NCBI GenBank assembly: GCA_012274445.1
Contig: JAAROD010000026.1
Location: forward strand, 496,001 to 560,000
Reading direction: 5' to 3'
DNA from: Sclerotiophoma versabilis
Lineage: Eukaryota > Ascomycota > Dothideomycetes > Pleosporales > Didymellaceae
DNA: 64,000 bases
Shown here: positions 11,941-22,223 of the stretch, one piece after another
How positions within the stretch are numbered: the stretch's first letter is position 1
How the letters are laid out: the number at the start of each line of letters is the position of its first letter
Translations under genes and position numbers: made by a program
The notes under the pieces: model-generated
The model's database searches: none
What the model saw: only the letters and a program-made list of their open reading frames with translations
Told to the model about the DNA's origin: nothing

Positions 11941-12009
11941 CACCGCCGCTCCAGCGCCAGCACGCTGCCGCCAGGCGCAGGCCCGCCTGTTCGTCCGCTG
12001 CTCTGGAAG

Positions 12010-12037
12010 CCCGCCTGCCCGCCTGCCCGCCTGCCCG

Positions 12038-12067
<30 letters not shown>
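12010..12067. repeat. CCCGCCTG / CCTG tandem repeat
   Basis: Four CCCGCCTG octamers are followed by about six CCTG tetramers, a simple-sequence repeat in the GC-rich block. Confidence 0.85.
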
Positions 12068-12068
<1 letters not shown>

Positions 12069-12300
12069 TCGCTGCGCGCTCGCTCGCCCCGTCACCGCAC
12101 CTCTGCCGGACGCACGCCGCCGATCCTGCGCCCGCACTCGCCCTCACTCGCACCCGTCCTCGCCCCCGCTGCCTGCGTCGCACCTCTTCGACATGGTTGC
12201 GCCGTGCTACGAACTCGCTGCACCCACTAGATGCGACTCCCGTCCCGCCCCAGCGCAGCTAGCAGCTCTTCTAGAAGCCCCTCGAGAGATTTAGGGGCCC

Positions 12301-14706
12301 AGCAAACAAGCATGCAGGCCTGGCGCCGGAACTGCGCATGCGAGATTTGAAACGTAGAACCACTCGCTGCACGGCCGCCGTCTCTCACTGCGCGCTGCTG
12401 TCGCCAAACACAGGCACCCGCTGTCTGCTGTCTGCTGTCTGCTGTCGCCTCGCCGTCGCTGCCTTTGTCGCTGCCCCTGCTCCTGCCGTGTCCCTCCGTC
12501 ACCAGCTGCTTGTGCCTCGCGACCCGTTTCAGCGCTGCAGACCATTCCATGCAGCCCTGCCGCCCTGCCAGCACCCACCTGCCACCCATCAAATATGCCC
12601 CAGCCGACCATGACTGCCTCTTCATTGGCTCTAGCCCCCAACTGGGAAACGCGCCGCCGCATCCTGATCGCGTCTTCATCTCCTCGACTCGTGCTGCTCT
12701 TGGCCACCACGGCCAATCACCGCACCGCTTCCTCTGCCTTCTCCTTTTTTTCCCACACCGCAGCCAGAGCGTGTTGAATGACGCCGGCCGTGTTGACCTT
12801 CTACTACTCCCCCGCCACATGGCTTTCTCACGGAGAGATCTGCAAGAGCTTGGATGCTGTTCGCCAGACACACGACGACGAAAACTACACACCGTGTCTT
12901 CTCTCCACGGTGCGCGCTTCATGCTCCACCGCAACCCACACATACACACAGGCATTTTGCGCATCTTGCATTCCAACTGACTATTCCGCCAGCAAGTGGA
13001 TCAAGGGCCTCTATGCAAATAGTTAATGCTCCGGTCAGAACCTTCTTTCGGCCTTGTCCCGACGTTATCACGACATCTTGCCACCCCTTGCCTCGGGATC
13101 TTGTGTTTGGAGCCCCGTTGCGAGTCAAGAAGCGGATGGATCGTCGGCAAGCACGTGGAGGCACTGACTAAGACTCCAAGTATGACAGACAACGACGGCG
13201 AGGCTGCAACACGCTACAGTACGTCGACCACGACCTTGACGTCGACAATTGACGATCGTGATGACCATCAAAGGGGTTGCCAAATTCCTATCTGGAGTCA
13301 TGCATCCTTGACTTTTCGTCCACGAGTCCACATTAAGCATTGTCCGAGTTTGACTAATCAGCATCAAAGGCGAGGTGAACTTGTATACTTTCTCTTTCCC
13401 TACTGCGATTGTGTCTTATGCTTTCTGTTCACCTCGCTCGTTGTAGTACTAGTGCTAACATTTAGGTCTATCTGTTCACCTCACTCATTCTAGTGCTAAT
13501 GCTAACATTCAGGTCTATCTGTTCACCTCATTCTAGTGCTAATGCTAACATTCAGGTCTGTCTGTTCATCTTGTTCTAGTGCTGAGGCTAACATTCAGGC
13601 TACCTGCAACCACACATGTCAGAATAACAGCATGCTTCGGCTGCATCCGTCACTCGTCATAGTCAGCCAACGAGTACACACGTTCCATGTGTTCAGCATC
13701 ATCTACCACTGAAATCTCTGCTCTTACGGGCACTACCACTCGCCACATCAGGCGTGGAGGTGTTTGGCTGCGTCCAGATTTGAGTTTGACATCCTTGTAA
13801 CCGATGCAGTCACAGCAGACCCTCCAACCTAGCTGCAATGAGGACTTTGGTTATTGGTGTCTGTTGGATTAGCAAGAGTTGGATCTGAGTATCTGCCGAG
13901 CTCTTATGGTTACTCGGGAGTTCAACAGCTGCACATCGTTACGAGGGATTACCTGATATAACGCAGTACAGTAACCGGTATTTGCTAACCGAGAGTTCTA
14001 TTTTCAGCGCTGTACTACCTTCTACATGCATCATCGAAGGTTGAGCTGCACACACGGAAAGCTGCACAACTGCGCACAACACGTCGAACGACCCAAGTCC
14101 AACGTGCACGGCAGCAAAGGTATGACTTGATGCTGTGACAAACACGTAGGCCAAGTCTCGCTTCAGTCCCATTGCACAAGAGGTACACAGAAGGCATCCA
14201 TCGACAGGTTGTGTGGTTGGTGAGGCTGGTGGCTCGGCGCCTAATTGTCGACCAATCTGGTAAGGCGCTCCAGATACGCGCCCAGAATAGCAGCCAGTAC
14301 ACGACAACACCACACAGTCGGTAGAAGACTGTTGAATACCTCTAGAACTCAGCATGAGAGCGCTTACAACCGATGGCAATGACATGGGAAACCCACATCG
14401 TAACGCCTCGGCGGCTGCCCGACCGCAACGTAGACCAGGCGCCTAGCCAAGGTATTGATACATATCGTCGACCTACCATCTTCTCCTAAAGTCCCTTTTG
14501 GGTGCAGCAGGTCAACTTCATGAGACGACTGATGCGTGACGGTTTTCCTTGAGTTCTCCTCCAATTTCCTTTGCTTTCACCGCCGCTGGTTCGGCGCTTC
14601 TCCTTATGTTAGTTTCCAAAGGTTTCTAGATCTCGTAGTAAGTGTACCAGCAACACCAAGAACCCATCAAGAATGCAGCTTATGGGTATACAGATTCTGT
14701 ACAACT
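12301..14706. other. intergenic with minisatellite
   Basis: No gene supported. It contains a short CTGTCTG-type repeat near 12420-12450 and the minisatellite at 13425-13604. A minus-strand stretch ending at 13650 (WRVCCDCIGYKDVK...LADYDE) has a Cys-rich, protein-like look but no ATG, no partner exon and no clear splice sites. It may be a gene remnant. Confidence 0.4.
13425..13604. repeat. four-copy minisatellite, 42-48 bp unit
   Basis: Four adjacent diverged copies of a unit beginning CTGTTCACCTC and ending GCTAACATTCAGGTCT. The second and third copies are nearly identical apart from a 4-base length difference; the outer two have diverged more. Confidence 0.85.
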
Positions 14707-16986
14707 ATGCTTCTGAGCCATGTCAAAAGGCTATGCATCATCTCGGCATCCCTGATAGCAGCTGCGCCACATAACGCAGCACCCACAGTCACTTCAATTC
14801 CGAGTCCGCTTCCTACCAAACTTCAACAGGACGTTCCTTCTTGCGCGTATTCATGTATTCGAACTTCGTTATCAGAACGCTTTCCGGTAGCATGTACGGC
14901 TCAAGGAGATATCGAATGCCTATGCTCTCGATACAGCACCATTGGGGAGTCGTTAGGTGAAGTGGCCCTTGGTTGTGTATACGCTTCTTGTGGAAGCATC
15001 GATGCCGCTGCGTCGGCATACAATGTCTGCCTCGGCCAGAAGAATGCTGTCTTGCCGACCAAGACCGCCCTTACCGTTGTTCCTAGCAGCACCTCGAGCA
15101 CAATATACCGAACCTCAACGTCCACCCCCAGTTCAAGCTCAAAGGCCATAATCACATCCATTACACGGAAAACACTACAGACACAGGCCCCCTCTAGCCA
15201 ATCTGTCTTCGTCGATTCGATCTCACTCCCAGCATCGGCCACATCATCGCCGTCGTCGACACCGACCTCAGTCGCAGCACCTGCCACGAGCGACGACCGT
15301 CCAAAGATGACACCAGCCCAGATTGCTGGACTTTCTGTGGCAGTTGTGGCGGCTTTCATTATTGCTATTGGGCTGATGGCATTAAGTGTGTTTCTGAGAC
15401 GGCGCAAGGAGCGAAGGAGCATGTACGTGAACGAGAAGGATGAAGATCGAAAAAGGCACCAACCGCCACGCTTCTCGCACTATGTGTCTGTCGACGAAAT
15501 GCCATCTTCCTCGTCTGGCTTTCCTATTGGGCCACCCCCGCCAGCAGTCCAGCGTGACGGACCTAGGTACCCACGCCTGGTTACGCCATCGCCTTTTAGC
15601 ACCCTGGGAATGTCAAGCTCTGGATCAGGTCGTACTATAGTACGGCCAGGTGTTGGAACTTCAGCTAGTGCAGCGTCTGTTCCCATGTCGCAGATTGGCC
15701 TTGCCATCAGCGCTGAGCTCGAAGGCTGTCCTGCTCCAGCCAAGACAGCCAACCATCCGAGGCAGAAAGTCACAGAAGAACACTTCCGGCCCGTCAGCAC
15801 GCGCACAGAGGCCACAGTCTTTGAGGAGGATGAAGTTGCCGCTCGCCGTCGATCCTCCAAACTCCTCCCAACACCACCAATTCCCATCATGCCAATCCGC
15901 AGTCTTCAGCCCTCTCGCCTACCTTCAAAAGCACCAACAACATCGACTGCCTCCACGAGCCGTACAGTGCGTCGCTCTGAATTGTTCATTGACATCCCAG
16001 TCCGCCATGAGAGGCCGTTGCCAAAAAGGATCGTTCCAACAAGCTTGTCGTCAACTGGCTCTCCGGCGTCAAAGCGCCCTGTGCCTCAGCTGCGAATCCC
16101 CCCTTCCAACCCTCAACATACGTCCTCCACTTCGACGTTGACCATCACACCCGCCAGCGCAGCAGATATCCCAGACTACTACTTCAGCACCGCGCCTCTT
16201 CCAGAACACGACACCACACCACGTCAGGACTCAGACACCCTTCCCGTTGCCAAGACGCGCAAAGCGCGTCGCTCGCCGAGCAGCACAACCGGCTCCCGCA
16301 CGATATCCAAAACCTCAACCCGGCCAATATTCCGCGACTCAGTGTCAAGTCAGACGTCTTTCGAGACCGCCGACCCCAACGACCCCACACCCGAGGACGA
16401 CTCAGATGACAAGCAACTCTCTGATGACAACAAACTGTCCCCAGTCGCTGAAAGCCCCATCCACGGTCTGAAGTATCCCAAGGTACCCAGGGCGTCGAAC
16501 CAACTAGTTCCCCGGAGCCCCAAGAGCAGCACGCGCAGGAGTCGCGAAGAAGGCAAATTCTACGTCCGCCCGCTACCCGAGCCTTCCTCTCTGCTCGTGA
16601 AAAGAAGAGGAGAGAGAGAAGCTGTGCAGCTAGAACAAAGACTCGTTCTCAAAGACCCGTTCACTACGCCCACACGGCGCGAGCTGCGCGCGCATCAGAA
16701 CCAACACAGGCGGAACGTGAGTGCAAACTCGTGGGAGCATACACCTGCTTCCAAGATCGAACAATATAGCCGCAACAACAGTCCTTTGGTACGGGCAGAG
16801 GATGTTGTTAGGCCGCTTAGTATCGTGAAGAGAACTGATATCCAGAGGGAGAGTGGGCAGGGAGGCGAGATGATTGGGCTGAAGAGTCCGGTATGGATTC
16901 CCCATCTCACACCAACAAGAAAGGGTGACGATCTGTTTATTTCTGTCGGATGGGGCGACAATTTGAGAAGTGGGCGTCAAGGTTGA
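14707..16986 (+). CDS. CFEM-domain single-pass membrane protein
   Basis: Intronless, 759 aa. Residues 1-25 are a signal peptide. A CFEM domain spans about 42-110 with the eight expected cysteines at 46, 50, 63, 71, 73, 90, 95 and 108 (CAYSC, ACTA, CLC, GCVYASC). A Ser/Thr-rich stalk (120-200) leads to one membrane helix at about 206-230 followed by RRRKERR, so the long C-terminal tail of about 525 residues is cytoplasmic. The tail is Ser/Pro-rich and disordered, with short acidic patches and no catalytic domain. CFEM proteins are fungal-specific surface proteins, some binding haem, some linked to virulence. The open frame extends upstream of 14707 but without an earlier useful ATG; this start gives the signal peptide. 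A role as surface sensor or adhesin is inference. Confidence 0.88.
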   Translation: MLLSHVKRLCIISASLIAAAPHNAAPTVTSIPSPLPTKLQQDVPSCAYSCIRTSLSERFPVACTAQGDIECLCSRYSTIGESLGEVALGCVYASCGSIDAAASAYNVCLGQKNAVLPTKTALTVVPSSTSSTIYRTSTSTPSSSSKAIITSITRKTLQTQAPSSQSVFVDSISLPASATSSPSSTPTSVAAPATSDDRPKMTPAQIAGLSVAVVAAFIIAIGLMALSVFLRRRKERRSMYVNEKDEDRKRHQPPRFSHYVSVDEMPSSSSGFPIGPPPPAVQRDGPRYPRLVTPSPFSTLGMSSSGSGRTIVRPGVGTSASAASVPMSQIGLAISAELEGCPAPAKTANHPRQKVTEEHFRPVSTRTEATVFEEDEVAARRRSSKLLPTPPIPIMPIRSLQPSRLPSKAPTTSTASTSRTVRRSELFIDIPVRHERPLPKRIVPTSLSSTGSPASKRPVPQLRIPPSNPQHTSSTSTLTITPASAADIPDYYFSTAPLPEHDTTPRQDSDTLPVAKTRKARRSPSSTTGSRTISKTSTRPIFRDSVSSQTSFETADPNDPTPEDDSDDKQLSDDNKLSPVAESPIHGLKYPKVPRASNQLVPRSPKSSTRRSREEGKFYVRPLPEPSSLLVKRRGEREAVQLEQRLVLKDPFTTPTRRELRAHQNQHRRNVSANSWEHTPASKIEQYSRNNSPLVRAEDVVRPLSIVKRTDIQRESGQGGEMIGLKSPVWIPHLTPTRKGDDLFISVGWGDNLRSGRQG

Positions 16987-17220
16987 GCCTGCCGGTGGAG
17001 AGAAGGTGATGTTTCTTGTGTATACCCTTTGAACTTATTTTTGGTGCATTGCATGTATATTAGGAAGTTGAGATACCCACAGCATAGCGGAATTTCTTAT
17101 TAGAAGTCAACTCCCCCAATTATCGCTGAGCGAGAGCACTTCGATGTTTTATCTCCCTGTGTGTCGTCCTTTTGTCGGCTCCCACAACTATCCCATCCTC
17201 AATTCCTTCTGCAAGTTCAC

Positions 17221-17703
17221 TCAATGAAACCGCCCTTCCTCCCACTTCGCCCATCCCTTTCCATCGCCCCGCTTTCTACCCCATCGAAGCTTCCAGCTCC
17301 GGCACGTACTGCCGTGTGCTTTGCCATCTCTGTCCTTCTTCACCGCCGTCTCACACGCAGCTCCAGCTTTTGTCCGCGCCAGGTCGAGAAACGCCGCGCG
17401 CAAGCTCTGTTCCCTCTTGTTGACGGCGTCTTCTCTGACTGACAGTTTCTCCTCGCGCTTGGCCAGCTCAACCTCGCGCTTTTGCATCCCTCGGTCGCGC
17501 TTGCACGGTGTGGTGGGCTTTGAGCATTTCGGCGTCGCGAAGCAGCGGAGCTTGCCCAAGGCCGCGGGCGCTTTGAAAGAGCAGTGGATGCGACTATTGT
17601 ACTCTTCTCCATGCGTGTGCTCGGAGGCCTGTACGCAGGCGTAGGGTTTAAAGCCGGAAGAGGATGAAGCGGTGCTAACGAGTGAAGTGGTTGAGGTATT
17701 CAT
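17221..17703 (-). CDS. coiled-coil hypothetical protein
   Basis: Intronless, 160 aa, ATG at 17703. The middle third is a charged heptad-like segment (KREVELAKREEKLSVRED followed by AVNKREQSLR) predicted to form a coiled coil. The N-terminus is Ser/Thr-rich with scattered cysteines and the C-terminus is very basic (SWKLRWGRKRGDGKGW). No family recognised. It lies tail-to-tail with the CFEM gene, 234 bases apart. Plus-strand frames of similar size overlap it, so its status rests on the coiled coil and the ATG start. Confidence 0.5.
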   Translation of the reverse strand: MNTSTTSLVSTASSSSGFKPYACVQASEHTHGEEYNSRIHCSFKAPAALGKLRCFATPKCSKPTTPCKRDRGMQKREVELAKREEKLSVREDAVNKREQSLRAAFLDLARTKAGAACETAVKKDRDGKAHGSTCRSWKLRWGRKRGDGKGWAKWEEGRFH

Positions 17704-18498
17704 CCTGGGGGATTGATAAAGCTTGAAGGAAAGTAGGAGACAGCGATACTCGTAATTTCAGACTGTGTGTCCACGAGCGGGTGATTTTGCCGTGTTAAAG
17801 ACTGCAGAGATGTAGGGTTGACGGAGGGAGGGAGTCGGCGTGGACTAATAGCATCAAGTACCTGTACAGTTTGGTGAAGGAGTGACATAGTGGTGCTACG
17901 TTTCGCCAGCCATTTGCAAGGTTCCTGTATGCCTTCCAGTAAAAGATTTACAGCAAGCTGGTGGTGTACGTAGCCGAGCAGTCAGTTTGTAAGGAATGCA
18001 TCGCGAACCAGGGACTCGGGACGGAGGAATGCTGTCGCATTATTGCATGACTCGGATACAAGTAAGGAAAAGGAAGCACAACTGATATGTTTCATGAGCG
18101 AGACATGTACACTTTGTCTGCCAACTTAGTACATGTTGGCGGTGGGTGCATGGAGGATGATATGAGGCAGCGCCTCAGTCGGATCTTCGAGCGTACTCGT
18201 GCCGTGGCTTGCGATCGAAAATAGCTCCAGTACGAACTGTTACCTTTAGGAGGACTCATTAAACAAGCTCTTTCCGTGAGACAGTAAATGGAGAAAGGAT
18301 GCAGCTGCATGGAGGTTAAAGGGGTCGTCTCAGACGCAGACTGTTGACAGGAATGACAGAAAAAGGAAGCTTGACACAGTAGAGCGCGGCACCAGTCCTA
18401 CATTAATATTCACTAGTGCAATAGATATTTACAACTGCATGCAAAAAGGCTACAACGTTTTGCTTCTAAGTAGGGAGGAAAAGCAAAAAAGTAAAATC
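17704..18498. other. intergenic
   Basis: No gene supported. A 62-codon minus-strand frame (17888-17700) starts with ATG but has no recognisable content. The last part is the 3' flank of the tRNA, including its T-rich terminator. Confidence 0.5.
18479..18496 (-). terminator. RNA polymerase III terminator
   Basis: Just 3' of the tRNA on the minus strand the sequence reads TTTTAC then TTTTTTGC, T runs sufficient for Pol III termination. Confidence 0.7.
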
Positions 18499-18570
18499 TG
18501 CCACCTACCCGAATCGAACGAGCGATCTTCGCATTACAAGTGCGACGCCTTACCACTTGGCCAAGGAGGC
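18499..18570 (-). tRNA. tRNA-Thr (UGU)
   Basis: 72 nt on the minus strand, no intron. The acceptor arm pairs GCCTCCT with AGGTGGC (one U-U mismatch) with discriminator A. The D-arm region TGGCCAAGTGG matches the A box. The anticodon stem TCGCA/TGCGA is perfect around loop CTTGTAA, anticodon TGT. The T-arm carries GTTCGATTC, matching the B box. The acceptor mismatch is the only irregularity. Confidence 0.92.
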
Positions 18571-18939
18571 TTGTACTGATCACATGATATAGACTCAATT
18601 TATATAAAATATAACTAACTTTCATTTGTCACTTTCTACCATTGCGTTGTATTTTATGGTGGACTTCAGCATCAGCCAACCTCTACGTGCGATTTTAATA
18701 TTCATTGTGCATTAGCAGGGATCGGGTATTATAATGGTAGTGTTGCCTCGCAGATTAAATAATTGAAAGGATTGACTACGGGCATAATGTAATGTTCATA
18801 AGGTGGGAATCAAATTCTATTCATCCATGCGCATCCTAGTTTTCATCGTATGAACTACGTAAAGCGCAAAATGGTCGTTTCTTATATCCATTCAATCCAA
18901 ACTCGCCATGCTAACAACGCTGTCAATGTGTGCAAACAC
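18571..18939. other. intergenic, AT-rich
   Basis: Spacer between the tRNA promoter side and the transketolase 3' end. AT-rich, no open frame of interest. Confidence 0.6.
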
Positions 18940-21402
18940 TTAGATAAGCTGCTGGAAAGCACGGTTGAGGGGCGAGCGGAGAGGCTTGACGTCCTTGTAG
19001 AAGTCGACTGTGAGCTTCGCGCGCTTGGCGACGCCTTCGGGTGTGAACTCGAACTTCTGTAGTGGGTGTCAACGACTGATACTGTTTCAATGTTTGTCAT
19101 TTGTGGAGTCGTGCTTACCTTGTAGACCTCCTTGTAAGGACCGGAAGCACCGAATCGGTTGAGACCGAACTGCTCGTGCGAGTACTTCTCCCATCCCATT
19201 GTGGACATAACCTCGACGGAGAGTGTGGGGATACCGTCGGGGATGACAGAGAGCTGGTATTCCTTGGACTGTGCGTCGAACACCTCCCAGCAAGGCAGGG
19301 AGACGACACGAGCCTTGAGACCCTGCTCCTCGAGGGTCTTGACGGCCTCGAGACAGAGAGAAACCTCAGATCCAGTGGAAACGAGTGTGACATCAGCACC
19401 CTCCTTCTCGAGAGCGACGTATCCACCCTTGATACCGTTCTCCAGAGTCGAGCCCTCGAGCTGGGGAAGGTTCTGGCGGGTAAGGGCGAGGATGGAGGGA
19501 GTGGTCTTGGAGGTAAGAGCCATGTAGTAGGCAGCAGAGGTCTCGTTACCGTCAGCGGGACGCCAGACCATGCAGTTAGGCAGAGCACGGAAGTGGGCAA
19601 GTGTCTCGATAGGCTGGTGAGTAGGGCCGTCCTCACCAAGACCGATCGAGTCGTGAGTAGCGACGTGGATCAGGCGCTGGTGGGAGAGGGCGGAGAGACG
19701 GACGGCACCGGCGGCGTAAGAAACGAAGTTAAGGAATGTACCACCGGCGGGGATGATGGTACCGTAGGCGGATAGACCGTTCATGACAGCAGCCATGGCG
19801 TGCTCACGGACACCGTACCTCATGTAACGGCCGGACCACTCTCCAATGCCTGTGTTGGGGGGCTGGAAGTCGACGGCCTTCTTCCATCGGGTGTTGTTGG
19901 AGCCAGTCAAATCGGCGGAACCGGAGATGAGCTCAGGAATGACATCGTGGATAGCCTCAAGGACGGCCTCGGACAGCTTCCTGGACGCGATCGCGGAGTC
20001 AGTAGGCTTGTATGTGGGAAGCGACTTCTCCCAGCCCTCGGGAAGGTCCCTGCTGCGGCGGCGGACAAGGTCCTTGTACAGGTCTGGGAACTCTTTGCTG
20101 TACTTCTCGAACAGCTGGTTCCACTCCTGCTCAGCAGCAGCACCGTCAGCGGCGTGCTTGTGGTACATGTCGTAGACCTCCTGGGGAACGACGAAGGTCT
20201 TCTCGGGGTCGAAACCAAACTTCTCCTTGACGCTCTTGATGTCGTCAGACTTCAAGGGGTTACCGTGGACACCACCAGTGCCCTGGAGCTTAGAGCCGAA
20301 ACCAATGGTGGTGGTCAGCTTGATGACGGAAGGCTTGTCCTTGACCTCCTGGGCCTTCTTAATAGCAGCCTCGATGGCCTCGAGATCGTTGTCACCGTCC
20401 TCGACGTGCTGTGTGTGCCAGCCATAGGCCTCGAATCGCTTCATGACGTCCTCAGTAAAGGCGCACTTGATGTCGCCGTCTAAGGTTTGCGTTAGCACTA
20501 CAGACCCAGACACACATTGAAGATAGTCGCGAACATACCAATGGAGATGTGGTTGTCGTCGTAAACCATGATAAGGTTGCCGAGCTGCAAGTGGCCAGCC
20601 ATTGAAGCAGCCTCGGAGGCAATACCCTCCATAGCGCAGCCATCACCGAAGAAGGCGTATGTGTAGTTGTTGAAGAGCTCGTAGCCAGGCTTGTTGAAAA
20701 CGGCGGCGGAGTGCCTCTCAGCGATGGCAAGACCGACAGCGTTGGCAAAACCCTGACCAAGGGGACCAGTGGTGACCTCGATACCGGGGGTGTCGTGGGC
20801 CTCAGGGTGACCAGGGGTGATCGAGTCGATTTGCTGCGATTGTCAGACTTCACTCCTCTTTGCTTCTCTGTCGATTTTGCTTACACGGAAGCTCTTCAGG
20901 TCGTCCATGCTAACTCCGTAGCCGAACAAGTGCAACAGAGCATACTGGAGCATGCAGCCGTGACCGTTGCTGTAAGCGGGGTCAGTGTTTTGCTTTCAGA
21001 CGACAGCGGAGCATCGCGAAAAAGCTGCTCAAGGCCACGAAAGCCATTGAGACGACTTTTCAGCTCAGAAACACGTACGAGAGGACAAATCGATCGCGGT
21101 TCAACCAGCCAGGGTTCTTGGGGTTGAAAGTCATGAATTTGTTGAACAAGACGTGGGCAACCGGGGCCATGCCCATAGGGGCACCCGGGTGACCGGAGTT
21201 GGCCTGCGCGGTGGCATCGACCTATACAGTAGCCATCGTCAGCTTTTGAGCTTTGCGGCTTCGCAGTGGACATCATCGTGGTGTTGTTGGAAGAAGTATG
21301 TCGTCGCGGGGTAGCTACACCACTGGCGGGGCAAACAGGAGCAAGACTTACCGCGAGGAGTCGAATTGTATTGATGGCGAGGTTATCGACGGATTTAGAC
21401 AT
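18940..21402 (-). CDS. tkl1: transketolase
   Basis: Six exons on the minus strand, 21402-21352, 21221-21079, 20969-20885, 20833-20539, 20479-19119 and 19056-18940, give 683 aa, normal for eukaryotic transketolase. The enzyme moves two-carbon units between sugar phosphates in the non-oxidative pentose phosphate pathway, with thiamine diphosphate and a divalent metal, in the cytosol. Visible signatures: N-terminal [16 protein letters not shown]; the thiamine-diphosphate motif GDGCAMEG at 156-163 ending in DDNHIS; the [14 protein letters not shown] transketolase signature; and [11 protein letters not shown] near the C-terminus. All five introns have GT-AG ends and keep phase. The four short 5' exons and the long fifth exon are typical of filamentous ascomycetes. 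Confidence 0.97.
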
Positions 21403-22223
21403 GTTGAGTTGAATGTTCAATGAAGGAGTGAGGGAGGAAGCCCAGTGTTGGGAGAAATGCTTTCAAAATGTTGGAGGGGGGCTGCGCTAGAACGTGGGAT
21501 GTTTGGGCAAGTGCGGCCGCCACGCCCACCTCATGGACTGTGATGTTTGCGACCCACAGTTACTGCGTCATGCCGGTGGGTGCTTCCCAGCAAAAGCTCC
21601 TCGAGTCCACCACCTGGATCCAAAGCGTTGCCGCAGCTGTCCGCGAGTTGGATAAGCGGTCAATATGGATGGTCTTCATGATGCGCTGTGTGCATCTTCG
21701 TCTGTCGAGTGCCTCCAGGCTCTTGTGACTGTACATGACTAACCTCTTTTCCTGCACAGTCGGCCGTTTGTCATCTGTCATGGCGGTTGCGATCAAACGC
21801 CGAAGCCGACCACTCAGCGCCGATAACATGTCGAGACACACCAATTGACCATTCCTTTACACACACGATCCAGTCTATTCTGACAGGCGCTGCACCCAAA
21901 TTTGTTTGTACATGAGAGAATTATTCCGTCTATCGTGCCGCGGTGTCGGCGCCGCGGCCGAAACGGAGATGCATCGTTGCTTCAGCCTCATTGCGATAGC
22001 AAGCGGAAATGCCGGACATTTTGCCAGATTATTATCCGTACCTCGTAAAACTTCCAACACACATGTGATGTATTGCTAGGCATTGAGGATTCTACGGCGA
22101 TTATAGCCTGTCGACCAAGGCCTAACAATGGGACTGGGTCCTCCCTACAACTCAACATAAGCCGGCCGTGCCAAGCCGGCATGATTTGACACGTTCAGAA
22201 GGTCGAAGGCCCCATAGCAGTCC
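21403..22223. other. intergenic, transketolase promoter side
   Basis: No gene supported. The first 50-100 bases are the transketolase leader. Short frames on both strands lack features. Confidence 0.55.

Larger units (their letters stand above)
10885..12300. other. GC-rich leader/promoter region of the G-alpha gene
   Basis: About 1.4 kb immediately upstream of the G-alpha start is extremely GC-rich and low in complexity. Long overlapping frames exist on both strands (up to 290 codons), but they are a by-product of GC content and begin mostly at non-ATG codons. They contain no recognisable domain and consist of Arg/Ala/Pro-rich sequence. I read this as a long 5' leader plus promoter. Confidence 0.5.

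Noticed and set aside
11416..12294. Long open frames (up to 292 codons) on both strands in the GC-rich block
   Set aside because: They overlap each other in several frames, have Arg/Ala/Pro-rich composition driven by GC content, mostly lack ATG starts, and show no motif.
14536..14706. Upstream extension of the CFEM frame
   Set aside because: No ATG at the frame start, and it would move the signal peptide away from the N-terminus.
19101..20483. Plus-strand open frames of 224 and 227 codons opposite transketolase
   Set aside because: They are antisense shadows of a highly expressed, codon-biased gene; the minus-strand protein is unambiguous.
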